From: Nostocales cyanobacterium HT-58-2
GTDB taxonomy: Bacteria > Cyanobacteriota > Cyanobacteriia > Cyanobacteriales > Nostocaceae
Length of the DNA stretch: 64,000 nucleotides
Reading direction: 5' to 3'
Assembly: GCA_002163975.1 (NCBI GenBank)
Contig: CP019636.1
Span: 2,579,001-2,643,000, forward strand
The notes below the pieces were generated by a model, which had not been told where the DNA came from, did not search any database, and saw only the letters and a list, made by a program, of their open reading frames with translations. Both the position numbers and the translations under genes were made by a program. Below, piece by piece: positions 54,239 to 62,506 of the stretch. Numbering within the stretch: position 1 is the first letter of the stretch; each line of letters opens with the position of its first letter.

Positions 54239-54988
54239 GACTTGTATGGGGATTGGGATAAAGGAGTTTGTTCAAAAATAAACTAGCATCAATCTCGCAA
54301 TCGAGTATGTGCCACCAGGACAAAGTCATCAACCAAAAAAGTCAATCAACCACAAACTTTTGAAATCGAAGACAAAAGTAGCAATAGATACTCAAAATTT
54401 GTACGAAGTGTCAATTTTACTTCAAAATCATGGAGAGCGATCGTCTATCACAATTAGGGTGTCATAGGCGTGCGTTACAGGGTGATAGTTTAATTCATCC
54501 AATGGGACATTTAATTTTGGCGAATTATTTTGCCGAAGGTCCTAAAGAAAGCAGGTGATTTTTTGGACAAGCCTTACTTAGCAAACTGGAATGAGGGATC
54601 GCTTGCGCTTACAGAATTGGATTGTGTACTCTCGGCGGATGATTGAACAAGGCAGTCCCACTGAAAAAAATTTCACCACCTGTTTGGGGTAATGCCTCCG
54701 GCAAGCTACGCATTGGCGGAGCCTGCACTTTGCGCTTACGCCAGTCACCTGCGGTAAGTCCTGCGGACAGGCTGCGCCAACGCGTAGCGTCTCCGTCAGG
54801 AGAGGGAGAACGCTACTTGCTATCTCCTTGCGGAGACGCTGCGCGTGTGCCCGCAGGGCTTATAAGTCGTCACGCATTACCCGACCAACACAGTGGCTCT
54901 CCTCCCGCAGCCTCATCGCCAAGCAGATAAGTAGCTTTGTTCCTTTCCCCTTTACCCCTTCCCGCTACTTATAAATCAACCGCCATTG
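54239..54988. other. 750-bp region of gene debris and palindromic repeats
   Basis: Short protein-like fragments appear on the + strand (HPMGHLILANYFAEG near 54500; LANWNEGSLALTELDCVL near 54570) but are out of frame with each other. The second half is a GC-rich repeat block (next entry). No functional gene is supported. Confidence 0.5.
54690..54870. repeat. Cluster of GC-rich palindromic repeats
   Basis: Several overlapping palindromes follow one another, for example AGCGTCTCCG (54786-54795) with CGGAGACGCT (54831-54840), and shorter CTCCGGC.../GGCGGAG and CTGCGG.../CCGCAG pairs. These are the short dispersed repeats typical of Nostocales genomes. The open frame that spans them (54643-54930) is an accident of composition. 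Confidence 0.65.
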
Positions 54989-55576
54989 TTATTTCACAGG
55001 GTAGTAAAGTTTATCTTTCTCCTCGTAGCGCCACCCCATACTCCCTGGGTCACGTGATCTGGACCATGACACAAATTCCTTTAGACTTAGGGTTTTGCGT
55101 TGATTGCTCAGGTTGGCTGCATCAACTGCGAGTCTTTTAGCAAGGTTTTCTTCTAGCATTGGTTGCAGTTCTACACTGGGTTGCTGGTAGTACGAGTACC
55201 CTGTTGATTTGCGTCCTCTTTGAGTACTTGGGTTGCGTTGCAGTTGCACCAGCGCTGACTCAATGAGTGCTAATCGATTGGCGAACGTTTTTAACTCTTG
55301 CTCTAAATGGGTGATACGTTGTTGCTGATGCGTTTCTATACTATTTTCTACACGTTCTTCTACACTTTTAGCTAGATGCCCTAATTCTTCTTCTACTTTG
55401 TGTAGACGAGTTTCTATGCTATTTTCTGTATTTAAAGCCCCACCCAGAACGTGATGCAGTCCTTGGATGACTAGATCGGTTGCTGTGGTATTAAGTTGCC
55501 GTGCTTTTGCCCTGAGTGCTGCTGTCAGTATCTTTGGCAACTTAAAGTTAATGGACTCCCGTTCAGCTTTCGACAT
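54989..55576 (-). CDS. Ribbon-helix-helix-type DNA-binding protein with coiled coil
   Basis: This is a 195-residue protein. The first 45 residues (SINFKLPKILTAALRAKARQ, LNTTATDLVIQGLHHVLG) fit a ribbon-helix-helix fold as in plasmid and antitoxin regulators. Residues about 55-115 are a heptad-rich coiled coil with an internal repeat (NSIET occurs twice). The C-terminal 75 residues are polar and unrecognised. An inverted repeat overlaps its promoter region, so it probably regulates itself. It might be the antitoxin-like or plasmid-derived regulator of a lost partner. Confidence 0.62.
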   Translation of the reverse strand: MSKAERESINFKLPKILTAALRAKARQLNTTATDLVIQGLHHVLGGALNTENSIETRLHKVEEELGHLAKSVEERVENSIETHQQQRITHLEQELKTFANRLALIESALVQLQRNPSTQRGRKSTGYSYYQQPSVELQPMLEENLAKRLAVDAANLSNQRKTLSLKEFVSWSRSRDPGSMGWRYEEKDKLYYPVK

Positions 55577-55577
55577 T

Positions 55578-55606
55578 TCTACACTCGCTTATACACCAAG
55601 TGTAGA
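55578..55606. promoter_or_regulatory. Inverted repeat upstream of the RHH gene
   Basis: TCTACACT (55578-55585) and AGTGTAGA (55599-55606) are exact reverse complements spaced by 13 bp, directly upstream of the start codon at 55576. The location is right for an autoregulatory operator. Confidence 0.55.
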
Positions 55607-55681
55607 TAGTTTACAGCTAAGGGGATGCAGCCTTCAAATGAGAAAGGGCGAATAATTTCGTACCGCATCTTCTTCAAATTA

Positions 55682-57100
55682 CTATTTATATAAATTCCAA
55701 GTATTTTGGATTTCCTGAGCCATTTCTTGCCGTAAGTTCCAAGGTAGTAAGACTTCCACTTTTGAACCCAAAGCCCGCAACCACCTGACTACATAGTAGT
55801 CTGTAACTCGGTAATAGACTTGGTAGTATGCATCAGTCGTTGGGCGAGACTGAAGAATTTCTAAAAGAGTCTGTCGGTCTTCTGAGTTTAGTATATATTG
55901 TTTAATTAATTTTGCTACGTCTTTGACATCAATAGGGGTAAATATGTCGTGAATACTGGTTCCTTCAATATAACGCTGATGAAAATCTTGCTCAAACCGC
56001 AATATCATCCGTGCTTTTTCTTTATAAAAGTCGCATCCCCAAGCTTCTTTTAACTTGGTGTTGACTGTTTTGGGAGTTGGCAGTTGATTGTCCTCATATT
56101 TTTCTCTTAATAATTGTGGAACGCGAGGGTCTTTCCAATCCAAAGTTTCTAGACGTTTAGAAATAATCCGGTCAAGGCGATATTTGTACCAGTTAATTTC
56201 ACCTTTCGGAGTAGTGCCATACGCACACAGGTATTTAGCTCGTTCCATAAAGTAAATACAAACTGGGTAAACTACACACTCCTTAATCTGATTTTGATGA
56301 GCGCTGTGATAAGTCAAAAGCAAAGGTGGAATTTGTCCTGAGTCCCAAAGGAACTGCAATTCACTCTGAAGTTGGTCTACAGCATCTTGCGTAGGGCTTG
56401 ATTCTGGTACTACATAATCAACGTACAAAAAGACACGATGAGTTTCTTCATCTACTTCTTCTTCTGAGATTTCTTCAGCCAACAAAGGTAAACTTGGGTC
56501 AAGAAAACTAAACATACCTAAAGTTCCAGCTAAATAAGCCTGTTTTTTTATACTCAAGGTAGTTTCAGAGCCAAGATGTTCTGGTTTATGAAAGATTGGT
56601 AATATTTCAACTCGACGGTAATACTTGCTCCTGCCAGCCACGTTATTCACTCGTTGCAAACAGTTTCGGCTGACTAATAAATCTAAATCGCTTTGAAGAG
56701 ATTTGCGAACTTGAGCAAATAACCGTTCTTCCAGGAGCTTATCCAGTTCAGAATTCGATATAGGTATTTGTTTTTGCAGAGAATGCCACCATTCGTCTAT
56801 GGGCACTTCCAATTCTAATAACCATTCTGCGGTTGTTTTGATACAAGCACAGTTGGGGTCTTGATGGTTGAGGATGTCTACTTGCTTTTCATCCATGTGA
56901 GTCTCAGTAAAAAAAGCTTGTCGCCAATCAGTGTAGGTAAAGCTGTCGCCAAGAGCAGTGTGTCCTTTATCACTATAGAGCCAACATAACAATGCCCATA
57001 GCCGTATGGCGCGAGTGAGATTATGACTTTGATCTAAAGAGCCATTGGCTAACTGTTGTAAAAGTTTGGGGTGCGGGGGATTGGTGAAGAGTGCATTCAC
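55682..57100 (-). CDS. WYL-domain CRISPR-associated regulator (TIGR03985-like)
   Basis: The 472-residue protein is divergent from the type III operon by 115 bp. The middle region (about 280-345) matches a WYL domain: ECVVYPVCIYFMERAKYLCA and NWYKYRLDRIISKRLETLDW. It resembles the cyanobacterial CRISPR-associated family I know as TIGR03985. The N-terminal 130 residues are helical and may bind DNA. WYL proteins often sense nucleotides and act as transcriptional switches, so it probably regulates the neighbouring effector genes. Confidence 0.78.
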   Translation of the reverse strand: MNALFTNPPHPKLLQQLANGSLDQSHNLTRAIRLWALLCWLYSDKGHTALGDSFTYTDWRQAFFTETHMDEKQVDILNHQDPNCACIKTTAEWLLELEVPIDEWWHSLQKQIPISNSELDKLLEERLFAQVRKSLQSDLDLLVSRNCLQRVNNVAGRSKYYRRVEILPIFHKPEHLGSETTLSIKKQAYLAGTLGMFSFLDPSLPLLAEEISEEEVDEETHRVFLYVDYVVPESSPTQDAVDQLQSELQFLWDSGQIPPLLLTYHSAHQNQIKECVVYPVCIYFMERAKYLCAYGTTPKGEINWYKYRLDRIISKRLETLDWKDPRVPQLLREKYEDNQLPTPKTVNTKLKEAWGCDFYKEKARMILRFEQDFHQRYIEGTSIHDIFTPIDVKDVAKLIKQYILNSEDRQTLLEILQSRPTTDAYYQVYYRVTDYYVVRWLRALGSKVEVLLPWNLRQEMAQEIQNTWNLYK

Positions 57101-57215
57101 GGTTGGTTAAGATGTCTAAGGTCTGCTTTCTAACCTAGCAGTTATTGGAAGGGGGTATTTCCGATACTGTGTAATACTAAGTATGGCGATTTTGAAAAAT
57201 GGATACACTTAGGTT
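57101..57215. promoter_or_regulatory. Divergent promoter region of the type III locus
   Basis: 115 bp between the WYL gene (- strand) and the CARF gene (+ strand). It must carry both promoters. A TACTAAGTATGG-like AT stretch at 57175-57185 could be part of the + strand promoter, but no hexamers are certain. Confidence 0.4.
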
Positions 57216-58502
57216 ATGAGTGCATCAGAGTTTGACAAGTACAAGGTAGACCATCTGTTTTTGCTTATTGGTGAAAATCCTCTACCTAACTATGTTGCAG
57301 CCCAAATACTGCTGAAAGAGGGTGGTACTGTTTACTTGGTACACAGCACAGATACAACTAGTAAAGCTGCTTGTTTGGAAAGAAATTTAAAGGGTGTAAA
57401 TGTCAAACCAATTTCATTGGGCAGACATGAGGCTAACTCCTGCGTTATTAAAGACAAAATCCAAACCGAAGTAAAAAATATTTTAAAAAAGTATCCAAAG
57501 CATACTTTTGGTTTGAATTATACAGGTGGAACAAAGGCAATGTCTGTACATAGCTATCGTACTTTGTTTGATATGTCAGAAGTTAATAATCCTGTATTTA
57601 GTTATCTGGATGCTCGAAGTTTAAAAATGCTAATAGAGCGAGAAAACGATACTCCAAAAGGTGAAATAGTAAAAATTCAAGTCAAATTAGAAGAACTTTT
57701 TAATTTGCACGAGTTGCCTTGGAAAAAAAACAAACAGCCTAATCGTCAACCAGTCCTACCTGATGCCGCACAGGAGTTCCTTAACGCATATTTATCAGCT
57801 ACTCTAAGAAATACAGATAATACAGCAGAACAATGGTGGAAATGGTGTAAAGATCAACTACATTCTCAAACTAAAGATAAATACGGTTTCTGGTATCCTG
57901 AAACAGAACTTATGAAGATATCTGGAATTAGTTTAGAGGGAGCGCCAGAGAATATCAAAAAAATTTTGCAGAAGTATCAAATGTTGAATTCAAATGACGA
58001 ACTAGATATCCAAGCATCTAAAAACCAAGGTTTTCGTGAATTAAGCGATGTTTGTGCTTGGTTAAGTGGCATTTGGCTTGAACATTATGTTTTACGTCAG
58101 ATACAAAATATATCTGTACAATTTCCTGATATTCATGAAAGTGCAATGTCATTTCATATTGACGATCCAAACAATAAAGATGATAGGTACGATAGGTTTG
58201 AGTTTGATGTTGCTTTCATGCGAGACTATCAGCTATTTGCCTTATCCTGTACCACTGCTGGTGATAAATCCACTTGTAAACAAAAGCTATTTGAAGCTCA
58301 TTTAAGAGCCAGACAACTAGGTGGAGATGAAGTGCGAGTAGGATTAGTTTGTTTTCATAATAATCCTGAGAGAGTAAAGCGTGATTTAGAAGCTACTATA
58401 AGAGATAAAAAAATTGTAGTTTTTGGCTCTCCAGACTTGAAACCTGATAAATTTGTCAAAAAAATGCAGCAGTGGATTCATGAGAATAGCCCGATACTTT
58501 AA
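57216..58502 (+). CDS. CARF-DUF1887 effector (Card1/Can2-like)
   Basis: This is a 428-residue protein. The N-terminal domain (about 10-140) is a Rossmann-like CARF with the ligand motif NYTGGTKAMS (101-110), expected to bind cyclic oligoadenylate made by Cas10. The C-terminal part (about 275-400) has the DUF1887 PD-(D/E)xK fold: WLEHYV with Glu289 and RFEFDVAFM with Glu329/Asp331. The usual E-x-K strand reads LSCTT (Ser344-Cys-Thr346), so the classic Glu and Lys are absent, although Lys351 or Lys355 could stand in. The protein is an ancillary nuclease of type III CRISPR defence. It is 8 bp upstream of cas10. Confidence 0.83.
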   Translation: MSASEFDKYKVDHLFLLIGENPLPNYVAAQILLKEGGTVYLVHSTDTTSKAACLERNLKGVNVKPISLGRHEANSCVIKDKIQTEVKNILKKYPKHTFGLNYTGGTKAMSVHSYRTLFDMSEVNNPVFSYLDARSLKMLIERENDTPKGEIVKIQVKLEELFNLHELPWKKNKQPNRQPVLPDAAQEFLNAYLSATLRNTDNTAEQWWKWCKDQLHSQTKDKYGFWYPETELMKISGISLEGAPENIKKILQKYQMLNSNDELDIQASKNQGFRELSDVCAWLSGIWLEHYVLRQIQNISVQFPDIHESAMSFHIDDPNNKDDRYDRFEFDVAFMRDYQLFALSCTTAGDKSTCKQKLFEAHLRARQLGGDEVRVGLVCFHNNPERVKRDLEATIRDKKIVVFGSPDLKPDKFVKKMQQWIHENSPIL

Positions 58503-58510
58503 GATATGCC

Positions 58511-60193
58511 ATGAGTAAATACATAGCAACCCTAATTGATACAACAGGAATACAACCATATATTTTTGGCAGTAATCGTTTACGAGAAAATATAGGTGCA
58601 TCGTATTTAGTAGAACAAGCAACAAATGGTTGGGTTAAGTGCGCTTTACGCCAAATATTTGGAGAAAATGTGTACATTCCTAAACCGGAACAAGAAGAAA
58701 AATGTATTGAACACGATAGTCTTGATGCTGAATTAGTCTATACCGGAGGTGGTAATGCAGTTATTCTTTTCAAAAACAGAGAAGATAAAGAAAGTGCTAT
58801 TAAATTTACTAAAAGATTGAGCAAAAGAGTATTGCAAGAAGCACCAGGCTTAAAAATTGTAGTAGCTCACAGTGAACCCTTTGAGTGGGGAAACAAACTA
58901 TCAGGAATTGTTGATAGTTTGATGAAAGAATTAGAGCGAAAAAAACGCGAATACAATCCTTCTGTCCCTTTGCTAGGTCTGGGAGTTACAGCTAACTGTC
59001 TTTCTACTGGATTATCTGCTGTAGATACTAGCGATCGCTACAGTGTAACCACTAGCTATCCAGTCTCCAGAGAAATCGTTGAAAAGCTCCGAGCCGTTGA
59101 CCCTAAAAATAAAGCTCCAGCCAATCAAGAACTAAAAGATACTATATTTAAAAATTTGCCGCTAGGCAATTATATAGTCCCTTATGATGTTGATGATTTA
59201 GGTCGCACAGAGGGTAAAAGTAGTTACATGGCTATAGTTCACGCTGATGGTAACGGGATGAGCGATCGCTTTAAAGAACATGGTAGGAAATGTAAAACAG
59301 ACCGTGAGTACATTACTGCCATGCGTGAACTATCTAAAACTGTGAATCAGGCAGGTGTTAATGCTTTAAAAAAAGTTGCCCAAAGAGTTATCCAATTAGC
59401 AGATGGTAAATTACAGGAGCAGTTTGCAATTACAGAAAGAGATGGGGAAAAGTATCTGCCTTTTCGTCCAATAGTTTATGGCGGTGATGACGTTACATTT
59501 GTATGTGATGGACGCTTGGGATTATCGTTAGCAGCACTTTACCTGAAGGAATTTGCAGATCAACAAGTAGCAGATGGAAAAGATTTAACAGCCTGTGCAG
59601 GAATAGCTATTGTCAAAACACATTATCCATTTGCTAGAGCATATCAATTAAGTGAATCGCTGTGCAGAAAAGCTAAAAACTTTGTGCGTTCTGAAAAAGA
59701 ACGACTGAGAATATCGGATTTTTCTGCACTTGATTGGCACATTGCTCCTAGCGGCTTATTGGGTTCAATCAGCGATATCCGTCAACGAGAATATCAAGTT
59801 GCTGAAGGAAATCTCACCATGCGACCTTTGTACTTGCACTCTGATAGTGATTGGCGCAACTGGGATGATTTTTCTGAGGTAGTTCATGAATTTAATACAC
59901 ACCCAGACTGGACAAATCGCCGTAATAAAGTGATAGCTTTGCGAGAACAGTTACGGCAAGGTTCAGAAAAAACCAAACAGTTTTTACAAGTTTACGGTTT
60001 GAATGAGAACTATTTACCCCGATTTAGTAAATCGAAATATGACAACTTATATCAATCGGGTTGGACTGAAGACCCCAGAACAAATACAAGAGTTTGTGGT
60101 TATTTTGATGCCATTGAAGCAATGGAATTTCATATTCCTTTAAAGGAGAAAACCGATGGAGATTTATTACCTGAAAATGCTGCTTTTGAGTGA
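58511..60193 (+). CDS. cas10: Cas10-like type III signature protein without HD domain
   Basis: This 560-residue Cas10 starts directly with the first palm-like domain (IDTTGIQPYIFGSNRLRENIG). It has no N-terminal HD nuclease. That domain ends in a degenerate YTGGGNAVILF where a catalytic GGDD would be. The second palm carries HADGNGMSDRFKEH (243-256) and the intact YGGDDVTF with GGDD at 324-327, so cyclic oligoadenylate synthesis should be possible while DNA cleavage by HD is not. The C-terminal 150 residues form the helical D4-like domain. The last 38 bp overlap the next gene. Loss of HD is typical of type III-D systems. Confidence 0.88.
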   Translation: MSKYIATLIDTTGIQPYIFGSNRLRENIGASYLVEQATNGWVKCALRQIFGENVYIPKPEQEEKCIEHDSLDAELVYTGGGNAVILFKNREDKESAIKFTKRLSKRVLQEAPGLKIVVAHSEPFEWGNKLSGIVDSLMKELERKKREYNPSVPLLGLGVTANCLSTGLSAVDTSDRYSVTTSYPVSREIVEKLRAVDPKNKAPANQELKDTIFKNLPLGNYIVPYDVDDLGRTEGKSSYMAIVHADGNGMSDRFKEHGRKCKTDREYITAMRELSKTVNQAGVNALKKVAQRVIQLADGKLQEQFAITERDGEKYLPFRPIVYGGDDVTFVCDGRLGLSLAALYLKEFADQQVADGKDLTACAGIAIVKTHYPFARAYQLSESLCRKAKNFVRSEKERLRISDFSALDWHIAPSGLLGSISDIRQREYQVAEGNLTMRPLYLHSDSDWRNWDDFSEVVHEFNTHPDWTNRRNKVIALREQLRQGSEKTKQFLQVYGLNENYLPRFSKSKYDNLYQSGWTEDPRTNTRVCGYFDAIEAMEFHIPLKEKTDGDLLPENAAFE

Positions 60194-60848
60194 TACAACC
60201 TTTGGCCGTGATGATGGAGTAGCAGGTTTAATCGACCAAGAAGTAGAGCATGACGCTAACGGGTTTCCCTACTTACGTGGACGTACTTTAAAAGGCTTGT
60301 TGAGTGAAGAATGCGACAATTTGATTGCTGTGCTTTCTGAACCACCGCCTTCCCGTTGGCAAGAAGCCGCCGAACATTTATTTGGCATACCTGGTAGCAC
60401 CTTGGAAACTATCTCCAAGATGCACGTTGGCGATGCTTGTTTACCCCAAGACTTGCGAAAGGCTGTAAAACTTCAACTTGACCAAGAACAGAAAACAGAA
60501 CGCAGAGGTCAGGAAACAAGACTCACAGAAGCAGATGTTCTTGCTTCTCTTACTACTATTCGCCGTCAGACTGCTATTGACCCTGAAGATGGCGCATCAG
60601 TGGAACATAGCTTACGCTCTAGTCGGGTTGTCTTGCGAGATTTATGCTTCACCGCACCATTGTTATTTGAAAAAAAACCAACAGCAGATATGCTAGCACT
60701 CTTAGCAGTCAGCACATTAGCACTGCAAAGAGTTGGTAGCGGACGTAACCGGGGTCGGGGTCATGTTCATTGTATACTACATGACTCAATTGGTGAAGAA
60801 ATTACCCAAGAGCATTTTCGTTATTTTGAGCAGGAAACCAGGGGATGA
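60156..60848 (+). CDS. Csm3-like RAMP protein
   Basis: This 230-residue RAMP has an N-terminal ferredoxin-like strand (YYLKMLLLSDTTFG), LRGRTLKGLLSEEC and a C-terminal glycine-rich loop GSGRNRGRGHV, all typical of Cas7/Csm3-group backbone subunits. Asp residues in GRDDGVAG and IDQEVEHDANG lie where the target-RNA-cleaving Asp is found. AAGGAG directly before the ATG supports the start inside the end of cas10. It should coat the crRNA. Confidence 0.82.
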   Translation: MEIYYLKMLLLSDTTFGRDDGVAGLIDQEVEHDANGFPYLRGRTLKGLLSEECDNLIAVLSEPPPSRWQEAAEHLFGIPGSTLETISKMHVGDACLPQDLRKAVKLQLDQEQKTERRGQETRLTEADVLASLTTIRRQTAIDPEDGASVEHSLRSSRVVLRDLCFTAPLLFEKKPTADMLALLAVSTLALQRVGSGRNRGRGHVHCILHDSIGEEITQEHFRYFEQETRG

Positions 60849-62506
60849 AAGCAATTACTTTTTTAGTGCACACTACACAACCATTGTTAGCAACTTCGCT
60901 TCAGGGAGACCCGAACAGTGATGTATCTTTTCCTTATATTCCAGGTAGCATGATTCGGGGAGTGTTGATTGGTCGATATCTCCAACGTCACAATTTAAAA
61001 AGTACAGATGATATTTTAGATGAATCAAAATATCCAGATATAAAGCGTTTATTCTTTAATGGTAAGACCCGATATTTAAATGCTTATTTGTACGATAAAC
61101 AAAAACAAAAGCGCACTCTACCTGTACCGCGCTCTTGGTTAAAGAAAAAGGGTGATGACATTTCCAATTTAGACGAGATAACTGTTTATGATTTCAGTTA
61201 CGAAACACCGGAAGAAGATATTTCATACAAATCACTAGATGAGAGTTTTTGCACTGTAGATGATAAAGATATAGTGCTTTACAAAGAAAAGCGACGCATC
61301 AATATTCATAATATGCGAAATCGCAAAAAAGGCAGAGGTGATGAAGATAATGGTGCAATATTTCGCTATGAGGCTTTAGATGCCGAACAATATTTCCAGG
61401 CTGTAATTCTCTGTGATGAGCCTGACGATATAGAAAAAATTCAGCCGTTACTAGAACCACAAGAAATGTGGTTAGGCGGTTCTCAAAGTGCGGGATATGG
61501 ACACACTCAGATTATTCCTATAGAAGAGGATGAAGAGTATGATTCCTGGAATGAAGTAGGAATTGAACCTGAAAACCGTAACGACAGAGAACTAATTCAT
61601 ATTACTCTTCTAAGTGATCTAATTTTACGGGATAAATGGGGTCATTATGTTGCCATGCCACCAAACTCAACAGGAGATGAAATTAATCAAAAAATTGAGT
61701 CATTAACTCAGATATTAGAAGAATTACTAGATATAAAGTTAGAACCACAATCTAGTTATACCAGTAGTCTTATTGTTGGGGGATTTAACCGTAAATGGGG
61801 ATTACCTTTACCGCAAGTACCAGCTTTAGCAGCAGGTAGTGTTTTTGTATTTAACTATGATGGAAAACTAGATTCAGAAAAAATTCGTTTAGTAGAAAAT
61901 CAAGGTATTGGTGAAAGGCGGGTTGATGGTTTTGGAAGAATTGCTATCAATTGGCTAGAGGAAGAAGCAATATTTAATGCTTGTTTACCAAAAAGAGAAA
62001 CTAACAGGGAGCAACCACAGCTAGTCCCCAATTCAGAAGATAGTCAACTAGCGCAAAAGATGGCGAAGAGATTATTGGAACAAAAGCTAGATAGGCGACT
62101 TTTAGAGAAGGTTGATAATTGTAAACTCAGACCAAACAAACTCAGCAATAGCCAACTTTCCCGGTTAATGATTGTAGCAACACAAGCTCTGAGACAAGAA
62201 ATTAAAAAATCAGGTGTTGAAGAATTAGAAGAAAGAAAAAAAATAGTTATTGATTTTTTGAAAAATCTAACCAAAAATGCCAATAGTCAATTTGAAGACA
62301 CAAAAGTTTATCGTAAATCTTTCAAAGGTCAGATTTGTGACTGGTTAAAAGACTCAAGTACATGGCTAGATTCAGATAATTTAAAATTTTCTATCGCTGG
62401 TGAGTCAGTTCCACCAGACTTAGTTGAAAAACTGAAGCTAGAATACACGCTACGGCTAATTATTGCGGTTGCCAAACAAGCGACAAAGGATAAACAAGAT
62501 GAATAG
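60845..62506 (+). CDS. csx10: Csx10-like RAMP protein (type III-D marker)
   Basis: This 553-residue protein has the N-terminal VHTTQPLLATSLQGDPN and FPYIPGSMIRGVLIGRYLQR motif of the Csx10 (Cas5-like) family, which defines type III-D. Two glycine-rich loops GGSQSAGYGHTQI and GIGERRVDGFGRI show two RAMP folds. The C-terminal 170 residues are helical and charged, a domain of unknown role. Its ATG overlaps the previous stop by four bases and its stop overlaps the next start. It probably caps the 5' tag of the crRNA. Confidence 0.85.
   Translation: MKAITFLVHTTQPLLATSLQGDPNSDVSFPYIPGSMIRGVLIGRYLQRHNLKSTDDILDESKYPDIKRLFFNGKTRYLNAYLYDKQKQKRTLPVPRSWLKKKGDDISNLDEITVYDFSYETPEEDISYKSLDESFCTVDDKDIVLYKEKRRINIHNMRNRKKGRGDEDNGAIFRYEALDAEQYFQAVILCDEPDDIEKIQPLLEPQEMWLGGSQSAGYGHTQIIPIEEDEEYDSWNEVGIEPENRNDRELIHITLLSDLILRDKWGHYVAMPPNSTGDEINQKIESLTQILEELLDIKLEPQSSYTSSLIVGGFNRKWGLPLPQVPALAAGSVFVFNYDGKLDSEKIRLVENQGIGERRVDGFGRIAINWLEEEAIFNACLPKRETNREQPQLVPNSEDSQLAQKMAKRLLEQKLDRRLLEKVDNCKLRPNKLSNSQLSRLMIVATQALRQEIKKSGVEELEERKKIVIDFLKNLTKNANSQFEDTKVYRKSFKGQICDWLKDSSTWLDSDNLKFSIAGESVPPDLVEKLKLEYTLRLIIAVAKQATKDKQDE

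Noticed and set aside
54643..54930. 95-codon open frame
   Set aside because: Consists of translated GC-rich palindromic repeats.
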